From Escarpia spicata (lineage: Eukaryota; Annelida; Polychaeta; Sabellida; Siboglinidae), in assembly GCA_963995525.1 (NCBI GenBank), contig OZ023213.1, positions 22,718,278 through 22,782,277 of the forward strand: 64,000 bases of DNA, written 5' to 3'. This document shows, piece by piece, positions 10,986-25,800 of the stretch; the first letter of the stretch is position 1; each line of letters starts with the position of its first letter. The notes beneath the pieces are model-generated. The model worked only from the letters and a program-made list of their open reading frames with translations. It ran no database searches and had not been told where the DNA came from. The position numbers were made by a program, and so were the translations under genes.

Positions 10986-12421
10986 GCACTGTGATGTCAT
11001 ATTAATTTAGGCAAACATCTACATCGTTAATTGGAAAAACATTTGGTATATAATCCTGTGGCCCCCCTTGGACAGCATCAGACGATTTATAATCAAGATA
11101 TAAGAAGACATAATAATTATTATCTGTTGGAATTTCGCCTATCCCTCTGGATGCTGACCACAGGGTTTCCAATACCTACACTGATGTTATTTTTTATTTT
11201 GCATTTGAAAGTTGTAATGTTGTCACAGTTTGATATTTCTGGGCTAAGTTGTTATGCTAAACTAAAGCCTAAGCCTAAGGGAGTTCCACTCTATAGTTGA
11301 GAGTGATTCCGTGAAAAGAAACTATATTTGAACAAGTCAGTTTTAACTGATGGGGGGTATGAAGACGGTGATGTCCGTTTGATCTGTGGTTATAACGGCG
11401 AAGACAAGTGTCAACAAGCCCAGTCTCTACAACAAGTGCACGGGTCCGAGGCTAAGACTGAGGCAGTGAGGGAGGTTGAACAACTTGAAGTGATTAGTGT
11501 AGCTGTGCCTGTAGTGTAGGCTGAAGCCGAAGGCTGTAGCCTGAGCGCTACGTTAACGAATCGATATCACATATTTAAAATGACGCGATAGCGAACAATT
11601 AGTTTACCAAGTCGAGTTTACGGCATTATCCTCTCTATGTGTTTGCGTTTCGATACATATTTTTGTCATACGTAAAGTTGTCACGAGATACAGATAAAGT
11701 ACACATTATGTACATTTTAGCGTTCCCCGTATCCAAATAACTTCCGGTTATGTATGAGGATATGAAGGTTGCAGCGCATACGATATTAAATGGACGTGTT
11801 TAAACATTATAATCTTAATAACAAAATATGAAAATAAATAGCAAGCCTAAGTAAGAGTTTTAAAAAGCAAGTCTAAACCTGAATAAAAAAGGCCCGATTA
11901 GAGTTAGGCAACTTCTTCCTTCGTAGAATACTGTGGGTCAAAGTGCTCCCCAGGGTAATGACTAATGTGCATGCAACACGATGGAAACCGTTTTGGTTGT
12001 TGGATTTTTGCAGAAAAAGCACAACAAAGATACATCCATTTCAATATTGTTTACCCATATTATTGTAATAAACATTAGTTTTAAGTGGTTCAACAGCAAA
12101 AGTATTTTACCCCTTACATTTTGTAATTCCGCGAACTTGTACGAGGTAAAGCATTCCCTTAACACGCTTATGTGGAATAAAGGCAGCTCTTTTGTAAATC
12201 ACAATGGGAGTTTATGTGTAAAAACTGTTCCATTTAATTTTTAGATTTATTTTCACTATTGAACCTCCATTTATGTGTTATTTGACAAAGAAATAACCAC
12301 ACACTGGTTTGGTAATAATTTCGACATATTTATACATTACCTGTAGCTATATATGAAATGTCCAACAGCAGCTGAAGCTCCGATCTATTTTTTTGAAATG
12401 TGCAATGACAGGTCCCACAAA
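10986..12421. other. Intergenic, no feature recognised
   Basis: Short open frames occur (for example 11328-11519, plus) but none shows a domain, splice context or family resemblance I recognise. The stretch may hold the upstream non-coding exon(s) implied by the spliced 5'UTR of the channel gene, which I cannot place. Confidence 0.4.
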
Positions 12422-14737
12422 ACAAAGACTTATCAAGTTATGCCAGATTATGTCTTTATGTGTAAAACTAAGAGGACAGATTATTTGAGAGCAAAAGGTA
12501 GAATCACTGCCTGACACAGTTTAAAACCTACAGGCAACTGTCCAGTTTAACAGGGGTCTAGTGGCTTATTGCTGTCTGTTGACACAAGCTACTGCCAGTG
12601 ACCAATTACAGATTAGTCACAGTTTCCATCAAACAATAGCAGGCAGAGAATCATAGCTCCACAGCTGGGTGTAATACACAACAAGTGATAAATATATGAT
12701 ACACTGGAAGTACAAATGTGCTGCTACAAAAATTATAAAGTTATGCCAGATTATGTCTTTATGTATAAAATTAAGAGGACAGATTATTTGAGAGCAAAAG
12801 GTAGTCTAAAGAAAATTTAAAATGGGTCAGCTGGACGGTGATAGACCGTTTGAACTTTGTTAAACTTTTGTCTCAACTTCACCAAAGGCGGTGTCCTGCT
12901 GTCAGAACTTCGAAAGTGTTACTCGCCTAACTCACCTTGTCAGTAAGAATAATGGGATGATAATTTACACAAACGTTGTTTCCTGTAGAAGTCATTTTGT
13001 TGGATATATTGGCATTAGTCATGCCAATTCAAAAATTAGTGCTATATAATAGTAGTTTGTCAAAATGTAAACAAACTCAAAGACAGTTGCAGCTTACTGT
13101 CCACCAAGCAGTAGCAGAGCAGTTTTATAATAATATTAATCCACAAGTTAAGTGGCAGTGATCTTCCTTTTATCATTCATGTGATGTTTACTGTGAGCAT
13201 GGCCGACAAATGGTTATCATACGTAGACAGGTACGGAAAGAAACTTACATTTTCTATAAAAAGAACACGTTTGCCTATCAATGACATGTATTTCCTATTG
13301 TTGCTGTTTCTGCCGGGCAGAAACAGTTTCTGCCCAGCATAAATCAAACAACCCTGCAGGTAATTATTAATCAAATGTTTTTTGGTGAATCATAGTTACA
13401 GATCATTAAGGGTTATGATGGAAGTAAAATGTTTACATGTTTACTGTTCACTGAAAAAAATAGCCCCACAGAACTAATTATAGTTATTGTTAAGATGTTT
13501 AACCTAGTTCTATTATCTGACTTTGTGCCAACATATTGGTGTATTGGGAACATTAAGCCTATATAATTAATATATAAACATAGCAGCAGACACTGGGACA
13601 GTGTGACTGCTGCCTGGCTAAATGGATGCAATGGTGCTTTGAAGTTAGTTCTTCTGCCAAATATCCTTTTCACACAAGCCTATAGGTTTAGTAGCTGCCA
13701 GCACACTACTGAGCCTAAACTACCATGCAGGTGTGAAAAACGTCCTAATGTATTTGAATTTGACCCACTAATTAACTGTCCACCAAGCAGTAGCAGAACA
13801 GTTTATAATAATAATAATCCACAAGTTAAGTTGCAGTGATCTTCCTTTTATTATTCATGTGATGTTTATTGTGAGCAGGGCGGACAAATGGTTATCATAT
13901 GTAGACAGGTAAAGAAAGAAACTGACGTTTTCTATAAAAAGAACACGTTTGCCTATCAATGGCATGTATTTCCTATTGTTGTCGTTTCTGCCAGTGCTGT
14001 GTTTGTTGACCCTAGCCTCTGCCAGTGACCAATTACAGATTAGTCATACTTCCTACCACCAGCCACAGTGACCCAAGCCTCTGCCAGTGACCAATTCCAG
14101 ATTAGTTACACTTAACCAGCCAGCCAGTGAGGTGTGACAGATGTGAGAAAATGGATTAGTTGAACAAAAGGACTGGAAGCCTGCTAGAGCTGCTGCTACA
14201 GTAGACCATTTAGTTAACAAATTTAGCATTTTAGGGGACATTTGGAGCCCTCAGAATGATTGAATCAAATACAGATGTCCTGTGTACATTGGCACTACCA
14301 CATGAAATGTATATGCAAAATTAGAGAAAATGTAGCTGAACAGTTTTTGAAAAAATAGGCAAAATGTGAAAATTTACCAGTTTTGGGGTCCTTTTGGAGG
14401 AGGTCATTAGATGCCCTTAAAATGATTCAATCAAATACAGATTTCCTGTGTAGTGACACTACCATATGAAATGTATATGCAAAATTAGAGAAAAAGTAGC
14501 TTAACAGTTTTTGAAAAAATAGGCAAAATGTTACATTTTTAAGTTTTGGGGTCCTTGGAGGCCTTAGAATGATTCAATCAAATACAGACTTCTCGTGCAT
14601 AGTGGCAGTGCCCTAAGATATGTCTATGCAAAATTAGAGAAAAAGTTGCTGAACAGTTTCTGAGATATGGCAGCTAACGGCAGATGCAGAGTGATGGCAA
14701 TAGTCCCTTGGACCTTCCGCCAAAGGACTAAAAATCA
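12422..14737. mobile_element. Modular dispersed repeat, copy 1 (uninterrupted)
   Basis: This 2.3-kb block is colinear, with internal rearrangements, with 20158-27192. Shared modules include TTATGCCAGATTATGTCTTT (twice here), CTGTCCACCAAGCAGTAGCAG (13099, 13779), CTCTGCCAGTGACCAATTAC (several copies) and three units with AATGATTCAATCAAATACAG (14250-14640). It ends in a stem-loop, AGTCCCTTGG...CCAAAGGACT, followed by AAAAAT, near 14700-14737. No transposase is present. Modular internal repeats and a 3' hairpin are compatible with a non-autonomous Helitron-like element, but the usual CTRR terminus is only loosely met, so the class is open. Confidence 0.7.
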
Positions 14738-15137
14738 ACCACGGTACGGCCTACACTGTGGGCAAAATACACCAATTTACCAAATGTGTACATTGTTATT
14801 AAAACATAGCTTGCAAGTACTATACTTTGTTCTAATGTTTGGCATAATAACTTAAGTTCATCAACGAATATACATTCACAGAAAAAAAATGGAGGATGTG
14901 CAAGACGTAGTTTGGAGAACACAACTTGTAATGTAAACTGTGGCTTTCTGGAAGCTGTGGTCCCTGTGGATCTGAAACCACCGTACCTCTAATCAAAGAC
15001 CCCCGGATGCATCTGTACGATACGTCTATAGTGAAATTCGTGTGTTCACATACAACATTTGCACTTGGAACTGATGCCAACGGTTCAGTGCATTCTAATG
15101 TGCATCAAATGTGACTCATCAGTGAATCAAGTGTTAA

Positions 15138-15880
15138 GGCCAGACACGGCAGGTAAATAGGATTATTTTTTAATTTGTGCAAAAAGTTCAATTTTTTCTG
15201 CCCAATGCATGAAGTGGGTCTTACCGAGTTACCCCCCATTCTGTATTTATAAATAAATATATCATGAACTTTTTTCAGCCAGACCCCCCGTTTCCATGGT
15301 AACAAACAAAATGGCCACCATTTTGAGCAAATATTGGCAAATTAGGAAAAACTGCAATTTTTTATTGAATCCATGTAGTTATAATTCTTGCAAATCCATG
15401 TTCTCTATAGATTCTATTGTGCAATGATCAGAGCATTTTTTTTAATGTTGTTTTTATTTTTTAAATATTTTTTGGGTAAAATATTTTAAAAAATCTTGTT
15501 TTTTGGCAACAAATATGGCTATATTTTTCAAACTATTCATGATTTTAAAAAAGTGTTTGATTATTGCACACAGTAGAATATGCTGAATGCAACACTGAAA
15601 ACATTATTTATATAGCATAATTATTCCAAGAGATATCCCGTTTCCAAATGCAGAAATTTGAAGAAAAGTTTTTGAGAAAATGGCTGTCAAAGATTGCATA
15701 ATGGATTTCATTACATGATATCGACATGCTTGATCCATGATTAAAACTCACTTAGAGGTACGTAATTGTCATAGAAGTGAAATTTATAGATAGTATGCAT
15801 ACAAAGGTATAATAATCTGGCAGAAAACCATTTTCAGTATTTTTTTTCAAAAAACACCACTTCACCTGGGGTGTCTGGCC
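15138..15880. mobile_element. TTAA-flanked MITE, copy A (743 bp)
   Basis: The ends are GGCCAGACACGGCAGGTAAA and the inverse of GGCCAGACACCCCAGGTGAA, flanked by TTAA on both sides (15134-15137, 15881-15884). A second copy is at 61253-61873 in the opposite orientation. TTAA duplication with a purine-start terminus fits Kolobok; piggyBac also uses TTAA but has different ends. No coding sequence. Confidence 0.85.
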
Positions 15881-16584
15881 TTAAGTCGCACGGGCCTATT
15901 CTTCACAAAGGCCAAAAATAGCTGCCTGCATGTCCCACAATTTTTTTGATTTTGGCAGAAGCGAGTCTTATAATCACATCTTTCAATGTCCTGTTTATTT
16001 TCATCGACAAGCAATCCAAAACTAAAACTTTGAAATCCAAAAATGGACAAAACTTCATTTCTTAATTTTGTAATTTAATACCCACTGCGCTGTCACAGGT
16101 CAAAACATCCTTAGAGTGGAGTCTGTTTGAATATGTACTTGATTTGCCACGTGAAGCCCCCATTTTTTATATCCTGACATGGCTCGCTGGCAAGTGTGAT
16201 TTCAAAATATACTACCTACTGCTCTTGACAAAGATCTGCACAGTCAGCCAATGTATTTGCAAAAGCAAAACTATAGGCCGAACATACTGAAATTGGCACA
16301 AGCAAAACTGTCTTGTTAAATCCCCACAAGCACTATGTATGGCCAACTTAATCCTTAGTGAAAACAAACAGTTGTGTTATGTTATGCAGCAAAACCATAA
16401 ATGAGGTTTCTGTAACTTTATTCAAAACTTCATCATTTTCGTACGAAAAGCAACAATTTAACCATAAAGGGAGGGTATGCATTACTGGTACCTAGTCTAG
16501 TTTACTCTGTATGAAACTGTAAATAAACATTTATGCTTGGAACGTTCAAACATGATATAAAGGTAGAAAAAAGCTGCATACTAA

Positions 16585-17256
16585 CAGGGTTGGGGCCGAA
16601 GTACTCGTTATTCGTGGGTACTCTAGTACGGATTTTTCACAAAGTATGTTACTCGTACTTTTACTTGTATATATTAAAGTACTCGTTACTCATTAAAAAT
16701 ATGAGTATTTACAAGTACTTTGGGAGTACTCTGGGAATACTTTGTTTGTATTTCATCATAGCATCATGTATTATGATCTTTGGTACAAATATTTCATATT
16801 TTGCACTGATGTCTTGATATCCTCATTTAAGAGCTCTGGGTTGTCATGAATACTCTTTACTGACTGGTTCAGATCACTTGAACAAGACTGGGAGACAGCT
16901 AGGACTGACCATCACATAAATGACCTATACTGGCACTTGAATGTCAATTAAACCCACAATGGTTTCAAACAGTTTCCACACTGTGTAGGCCTGACCAGCT
17001 GGTGTTGTCTAATCCAGTCATACAGTCAGGAACTGGCTTCCTTTTGAAGATCTGCCACATCTGGACACGATTAACAAAAAATATATTAAGTACATATGCT
17101 CGAGTACTTTCAAAAGTACTCATACAAGAACTTTCAAAAGTAATCGTTCAAGTACTTTCAAAAGTACTCGTACTCTCTCAGATGAAGTACTCATTACTCG
17201 TACATATCACAGTACTCGTACCTTGAGTACTTCAGTCGGGTACTCACCCCAACCCT
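16585..17256. mobile_element. hAT-like MITE, about 672 bp
   Basis: Starts CAGGGTTGGGGCCGAAGTAC and ends with the inverse GTACTCACCCCAACCCT. The interior is dense in AAGTACTCGT/ACGAGTACTTT in both orientations, much like the hAT MITE at 6964-7629. I do not find a matching 8-bp flank, so the hAT assignment rests on the termini and internal style only. Confidence 0.6.
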
Positions 17257-19852
17257 ATTCGTCTGAAGAAATAAACTGAGGGCCATTTTGTGACAATAAC
17301 TTGGATGATTACAAAATTTCAAAACACTTTTGCATGTCGAAACCGACACGTTTTTGAGCTGGATTTTTCAACGAAGTTATATTTGGTAATGTTTCCCAAT
17401 TTAACAGCAATCATTTAAAACAAACCAGTTTGGTGAGAACCTTTATTTTGCCTCCAAACAAGCAAACAAGTTTACAGATACAAAAGATTTGTAAAACAGA
17501 CTATCACACTTCCAGACACATCAGTGTTCTGCGAGTTAACTTTTTTGTATGCATTTAATATTATTACTACTGCCATCATGTTTTTTTTAAATAAAGAGTC
17601 AAATGCTGACCTGTTAGATAAATCATTTCTGTCATATCTGATCAATATAACAAAAGTAAATTATTTCTACAATTAAACACGTCATTAATGTCACAGACTG
17701 AAAAATGTTGCCATGTGAAATGTTTAATCATGGGCACTTCCATTTTACTGGGGTTATCTTATGAGGTAATGATACCAAATACATATAAAAAACGAGTCAA
17801 TTGAAATAAAGCAATGCAAATAAACACGTTTCTTTTTTTGAAATGCAAATATTTACAGTTACTAACCTCTCATACAAGTACTACAGACCGCAATGGTCAT
17901 CTCGTTTACCTCCGTAAAGGGTCTGCGTATGAGCTCCAAGCAGTGTCAGTTTCACTCGAAGAGAATTACCGTAATAGCTAGAAGCTGACGTTTGAAACAA
18001 TAATAGTATGTCCAGCCGCTGTGGAAGGCGTGAATGTAGACACATGACAAACAAGAAAATACTGCAAGTAGATGACGCAAGGATCTCCGTCAGCATTGAT
18101 GTAATAGGCATTCATTCAAGTACATGTAAAGGTTGGCAGCTCCATTACCAATTTTTAGAAAATATTTCTTCCATACAAACATACATACGTACGCACACAA
18201 CACATACACACGCACATTCGCACACAAACACACGTGTATATATATTTATATTTATGTTATATACAGACATACATGTATGTCTAGCATTCTGTTACACATC
18301 TTCGTCATTACTACAATGCATGCGCTCCGGTGATTCTTTAACAATAGTGCTGCTGTCGATTCCACTGTGTATGTTGCTCCATGGTAACGACTAGTTCATA
18401 TAATTCCGCCAGGTGTCAGTGTAGAAACAACATTGCCCCTGATGATGTAACAATGATATGTGCATCGAAGAGACGACGATACTTCTTGTCCTCTCTGCCA
18501 CATGCCATCTGATTACCTAAACCAGTACGAGCCTGCAACACACAACATATCACTCGATTGAATATCAGAGCCGTATTTGTGGGGGGGGGGGGCATTGGGC
18601 AATGGCCCTGTTTGGCAATAATTTGCCAATGTTTCCTATATAACCTTTTATGCAATTACATCTTAGTTGCTGGTCAGCATTTTACAAAGCTCAAGTGCAA
18701 CCTGCCTGAAAAAAACATTTCGGCTACAAAAATTGAAAACTGTACTGCCAACTGATAATCATGTAATAATACCTGTTTGGCAATAGTGTGTGACCGCCCC
18801 CTATATAACCTGTTACGCCATTACACGATGGAAAACTAATGGGTCACTACTACCAGTGTTCTACCTAGACCATCAAAAGGTTCTGTTTAGCTAGTCCAGT
18901 AACTTAAAAAGTTACTGGTCTGGCCACAAAGTTACTGGTACGCATTTGACAAAGTTAGCAATGACACCATGCAAAAGCGCAATGACCTGTAGAACAACAT
19001 TTTAAAAACCTAAAATTGTACTGCCAACCAATAAGCCTGTATGGTAGGTAGATGCTATACTGATCCCGTATATATTACTAGATGTATCAGCTGTCTGTCA
19101 AATTTATCCTGGTATGTGGCAAAACAATACTGACAGTACAACAACCCTGTTTCCGACCAAGTTTCCTTTTGAAGCCACAAAATTGGGTCATTGGCATTCG
19201 GCATATTCTGTCTTGGTGGGGTCTTTCCAAAAAAATCCAAACAGCATGGCTGTTTAGATTTGACACCTCGTTTTTATTTACCAAAATTACATTACATTAT
19301 GTAAACCCTAGGTGGTTTTTTGATGATAACAACTGCTATAATGTATGCCAAGTGTGAAGATTGCGCCTTGCGAAAACAATTTCAGGCCAATACCAATTAT
19401 GTGTAAAATTAGTGAAACAGCATTACTGAGCTGATGTCAAGTTTGAACAAACAGCCACTATGAATACTGTAGAGAACATGACACAAAATATACCAGCTTA
19501 CACCCATCCACGGAGCAACAAAACAAAGACATCAATTATCACCAGCAGTTTTATTTTGAGATGTTATCAACACTCAATTCTCTCAGGCGGAAGAAAGGCC
19601 CCCCAGAAAGCATATTATAGCACATTGCAAACACGTAACTAAATAACTCTAAGTAATTATTGTTGTGTTTTCTTAAATGCTTCATGAGTTCATAGTTCAG
19701 AGTTCATAGGCTAATATCGAGGGAAGCAAACGAATACAGAAAGTGGGGAGCCTAGGCGCCCGGGAGAAGATACTGTTTCAATGACTGAAAGTCAGCATAT
19801 TGATATATAGATACTTACCACAATAGGTAGACAGTGTGTTGCATGAGGACAC
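17257..19852. other. Intergenic between the channel gene and UBE2G1
   Basis: Contains a CA-rich simple repeat (about 18178-18240), a run of 12 G at about 18581-18592, and a locally repeated motif around CTATATAACC[TC]...TTAC[AG] (18600-18660 and 18775-18830). The likely UBE2G1 3'UTR lies just below 19853 on the minus strand. No other gene is supported. Confidence 0.5.
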
Positions 19853-22800
19853 TCAGTCCCATGCCGTCTCCTGACTTTTCCTAACGCAACGGGCTACCTT
19901 TTTCTTAAATTCAGTCTTGTCTTCCCGCCATTCTTTCTGTAACATATATCCAATCAAGGTTCATACACTCGAGCAACTATAAAATTCCATGTAATTTCCA
20001 AAAAGTGAAAATTAAGAAAACGGCTGTTAAAGTTTTACATTATATATATGCAAATGGATTGCATGGAAATATTACATGCACAACATTCAAATATGGCACA
20101 CAGTATATAATATGTATGTTATGTTGCAATGATACACTGGAAGTACAAATGTGCTGCTACAAAGACTTATCAAGTTATGCCAGATTATGTCTTCATGTGT
20201 AAAACTAAGAGGACAAATTATTTGAGAGCAAAAGGTAGACTCACTGTTTGACACAGTTTAAAACCTACAGGCAACTGTCCATTTTAACAGGGGTCTAGTG
20301 GCTTAATGCTGTCTGTTGACACAAGCTATTGCCAGTGACCAATTACAGATTAATCACAGTTTCCATCAAACAATAGCAGGCAGAGAATCTTAGCTCCACA
20401 GCTGGGTGTAATACACAACAAGTGATAAATATATGATACACTTGTAATATAAATGTGCTGCTACAAAAATGTATAAAGTTATGCCAGATTATGTCTTTAT
20501 GTATAAAATTAAGAGGACAGATTATTTGAGCAAAAGGTAGTCTAAAGAAAATTAAAAATGGGTCAGCTTGACGGTAATAGACCGTTTGAACTTGAAGCCT
20601 TTGTCAAACTTTTGTCTCGACTTCTGCTGTCAGAACTTTGAAGGTGTTACTCACCTAACTTACAGGTCTTTGTCAGTAAGAATAATGGGATGTTAATTTA
20701 CACCAACGTTGTTTCCCATAGAAGTCATTTTGTTGGATATATAGGCATTAGTCGTGCCAATTCAAAAATTAGTGCTATATAATACTAGTTTGTCAAAATG
20801 TAAACAAACTCAAAGACAGTTGCAACTTAGTTAGCCTGTTCTGATATATTTTAATGACATAATGATATATTTCACATAAATATATAGGGAGCTAATGGAG
20901 AGGCCCATCATAATCCACAACACTACAAAAATAATGAAGTATCTAAAAGTCACACTTCATATATTGAGTGACACATCTCATACTGTCTTTCTGGACTATC
21001 GCAATGTCCAACAGTTTCCTATCACAACCCTCATGTACAATATATCAAAGCTATATATTTCCACCACCACAATATATGTATTATCATTGGATAGGTAATT
21101 GAATAACTGAAAAAGCAGAAAATGAAGCATACAAAAGTTACACCGCAAACAATGACATACATTCTCAAAATGTGATTCATTCAAAAATTAGTGCTATATA
21201 ATAGTAGTTTGTCAAAATGTAAACAAACTCAAAGACAGTTGCAGCTTACTGTCCACCAAGCAGTAGCAGAGCAGTTTTATAATAATAATCCACAAGTTAA
21301 GTGGCAGTGATCTTCCTTTTATCATTCATGTGATGTTTATTGTGAGCATGGCAGACAAATGGTTATCATACGTAGACAGATACAGAAAGAAACTGACATT
21401 TTCTATAAAAAGAACACGTTTGCCAATCAGTGGCTTGTATTTCCTATTGTTGCTGTTTCTGCCAGGCAGAAACAGTTTCTGCCCGGCATAAATCAAACAA
21501 CCCTGCAGGTAATTATTAATCAAATGTTTATTGGTGAATCATAGTTACAGATCATTAAGGATTATGATGGAAGTAAAATGTTGACATGTTTACTGTTCAC
21601 TTACTGCACCACGTCTTGCATTTAGAGGAATAATTATAATAGAAAATAAAATGTTGTGGCACATATTTTTTAATACATGCATCGATGAGAAACCGGGAAT
21701 TACTTTTCTGTGGCCTAAGAATAACTAATTTCAATTAACTTTCTGCTTATATAAAACAACTGCATAAAAATATATATCCATACAAGACACAGACTGCATG
21801 TGACAGATGTTTTGGGAAGGGGAATAGTGTTCTGTTTCTGGTAAAAGGTGCTGTGTTTGTTAACCCAAGCCTCTGCCAGTGACCAATTACAGATTAGTCA
21901 TACTTCCTACCACCAGCCACAGTGACCCAAGCCTCTGCCAGTGACCAATTACAGATTAGTCACACTTTAACCAGCCAGACACATGTCTATGTCTATATAA
22001 TAATTGGCAAAAACCATAAGGTAATTACGCCAATATAGGGGATGGGGGGCATATGCCATAGCACTACAGGGAATTTTAGAGTCGTCTGCCCAGCCTAGAT
22101 TTAAAAGTATCCACCGTGGCTGCAGACACAACTGTTTCGGTTAGTCCGTTCCAGTTCTTTACTGTTCTATTAAAAAAGCTGTTAGCATAAACCGGAGTCC
22201 TTGCCGGCACCTGAATAAATTGTTCACTGTGGCCACGAGTGTTGTTGATCGAGTGAATGAGGTGGCTCGGCAAAGGAAGGGCTATTTCTCCATGTAGAGA
22301 TTTATAGAACATTGCTAGGCGGTTGACCTCTCTGCGGCACGCTAGGGACTCCCACTTGAGTGTTTTCATCATTAATGTTACGCTGCTTTCCCGACTGTTG
22401 TTACCCATTACAAATCTTGCTGCTCGTCGCTGTATTTTCTCAAGTTTGTTAATATTTTTTTGGTGTATGGATCCCAAGCAGCGCTCGCGTATTCGAGGTT
22501 AGGACGAACTAGTGCAAAGTAAGCCGACTGTTCAGTTTTTTTTCTGAGCATTTATACAGATTTCTCTTGATAAAACCTAATATACGGTTAGATTTGGCAG
22601 ATAGGTGGGATATGTGAGTGTTCCATCTGAGGTCATCAGAGAACTCCACACCTAGGTACGGGTGATGGTGTACAATTCCCAGGCTGTCTCCATTGATGGT
22701 ATACTGAGACCGGTGGATAGTTCTCTTCTTGGTGATATGCATAACTGAGCATTTATTGATATTAAAATGCATCTGCCAGGTTGCAGACCAGTCCACCAGC

Positions 22801-25800
22801 CTCTGCAGGTCGGACTGGAGGGCTTCTGCGTCATTACTGTCATTGATACACCTGTATAGAATACAATCGTCGGCAAAAAGCTGGATGTTAGAGGTGATCC
22901 CCTCTCCTATATCATTGACATATAATAAAAAAGAAGTAGGATCAGTACTGTGCCCTGTGGTACCCCAGACTCGACTGTCACTTCTTCTGATGACTCGCCA
23001 TCTACTACTACATTCTGCTTTCTGTCAGTTAGCCAATTTGAAATCCAGTTGGTGACTCCATCACTGACCCCGTAATACTGGAGTTTTCCCATAAGGCGTG
23101 CATGGGGCACGGTGTCAAAGGCCTTAGAAAAGTCCAGTATTAGGAGATCAGTTTGGTGGCCGTTATCTATATTCTTTGCAATGTCTTCTGTGGCACCAAT
23201 GAATTGTGTCTCACAGGAATGTTTATTCCTGAACCCATGCTGGTACTCTACGATGATGTTATTAGAGTCCAGATGGTCCATTATGTTGCTATAGATAATG
23301 TGTTCAAATAGCTTGCAGCAAACTGATGTGAGGGATACTGGCCTATAGTTTGCTGTGATTGATTTGTCACCCTTCTTGAATACTGCTGATACATTAGCAT
23401 GTTTCCAGTCAAGGGGGACCTGACCCGTGTCGATGGATTGTTGGAATATTCTAGCCAGGCAAGGTGCAGTTTGATCAGCTGTCTCCATTAAAATTTTGTT
23501 TGGGATTGCGTCAGGACCAGGCGCTTTGCCTGGCTTCAGTCTGAGTAACAGCTTGTGTACTCCATGTACCGTGATTGTGGCATGACTGGAATGTTGACAA
23601 GATCTTCCTTTGTGAAGACAGTTTGGTACTGCTTTGACAGTATATCTGCTTTCCCCTTACTAGACGAAACCAGATGATTATTGTGGTCTTTCAGTGATGG
23701 TATACCAACAAAGTCCTTTCTTAGATTTTTGACGTATGACCAAAATTTCTTGGGATTTACTTTTCTTCGTTACACCCGACGTCAAGCATGCTATCAATAT
23801 AGTTATGATACGCAGCGGTTAGCTCTGTTTTTACAAGTGTCCGGAGCTTCCTGAAGACAGCCCAATCGTGATTGTTTTGTGTCTTTTTTGCTTTGTTAAA
23901 TAGTGTCTGTTTCTTGCGGATTAGTCTGTGAATATGTCTTGTCATCCATGGGAGATTATTCCTAGTTGATAGTTTCTTTGTAGGAATGAATCAGTTCATG
24001 CTATCCAGTACAATTAATTTAAGCATATTCCAATTTTCATTAACTGATCGCAAATTGAAATCCTCTCCAAACAAGTTTATATTAAATTAATCTCTTAAAC
24101 TCTTTTTTAATGGCACCAATGTCTGCTCGTTTATATATATAAACGGTTCTGGTTTTCTTCTTGTTCATTGGTACTTTCATGTCGAGATCGGTGGTGACAA
24201 TGTCATGGTCGCTAATTCCGTTGATAGTAGAGATATTTCTGAACAGGTTAGGGTTTGTGGTAAGAATCAGGTCCAGTATATTGTTGAGGCGTGTTGGTAT
24301 TCTGACCACTTGGTCCAATGAAAAGTCATTGCAGATATCAATCAGTTTCTGACTCATACCATTGCCATACTGAGGGTTTCTGTTCACCGACTTGGTTTCC
24401 CAGTCGATGCCCGGCATGTTAAAATCACCCCCCAAAACAATGTTTGCCGCTGGATATTTCGAGCTAATACGGCCTAGCGAATCCTCCAGACCAGATAGTG
24501 CATCGATGGTGGAGTTAGGTGGTCTATAATATGATCCCACTATCAGGGTCCGGCACCCGAACACCTGTATTCTTGCCCATACAGTTTCACAGTCAGAGTC
24601 AAACTCGGGCATCCCTGACGAAATAAAACAATTCTTTATGGCAACAAATACTCCTCCACCATTCCTGTCTCGGTCTTTTCGGTAGACATCGTATCCTGGA
24701 TGGAAGATTTCTCCATCAGACACCGATGCATCTACGTGCGACTCTGTGCCAATCACTACATCGGGACCCTCGGCCTCCACAGTACTCATAAACTGGGTGC
24801 GTTTATTTTTCTTAGTATGCTGTTGCAGTTAATGACCATAATCTTAATTGGTTTTGATTTAAGCTTGTTGGTTGGTTTGTTCCGGTTTGTAGGTTCGGAC
24901 TCAGAGTCTGCAATGTTGTCACCATTTTCAGACTCTTGAGTCCGATAACAAGTCATATGGGTTAGGGCCACTTAATATGGAGCTGTCGTTAAAAAAGGAG
25001 TTTGAGAAATTTGGTAATGAACAGTGAGTGCAGTACCAGCTGACATTAGAATGTTGTAAATGGTGATACTATTTGTGTGATACTCCGCAACAACCAATGT
25101 GGATCCATGTGTCGCATTCGTCACAACACATAGTACGATGATTTCTGGCAACAGCCTTCTTACATACTCCACATGGATACTTAACTGGTCCGGGGTTCAA
25201 CTGTATATCACCCGAGATCAGTAGTGCAAGTAACAGACAAGTGGACATTGTTCGCTGGTTCACAGATGGATATCGTGACTGTCTGTTCACGACACGCTTG
25301 ATGTACATATCAGCTCCTCCTCTTGTCCACAAACTGGAATCCAGCATTTATACTATCAGGAAGTGATGCTGATGTAAAACCATTACCATGTCGAAGTCCC
25401 TCCAAGAATGCGACCATCAGTATGAAAGCTGTTGTTACCCATAGGTCCATCTTATGGTGACAAGTTTCCTGCCAATTTTCAGGCAGTTTAAAAAAAAAAA
25501 AAAATGTATGCCACTGTACGACTGTCCAGATCCTCCGACATAAATAGTGAAGGCTTAAAAACAATACAAAAAATAAAAACAATATGGTGTAGATTTTAAA
25601 ATGTTGAAAAATAAAATGTACTTACAATAAAATGTTCAATGCTGTTATAGGATTTCACAAAAGAAACAAGTTGCAAGCCAAGTCTCTCCCTCTCTCTATT
25701 AATTAACCTACGTTATATTATGATCAATGCAATTGAAAGATTTCGCACAGGTATCAGGTTAAATGATCTATTTAAATTTCAAGTGCAGACAAGACGTCTT

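Noticed and set aside
17881..18394. Opposed 76- and 128-codon frames near 18 kb as a gene
   Set aside because: No domain or splice pattern; part of the plus frame runs through a CA repeat.
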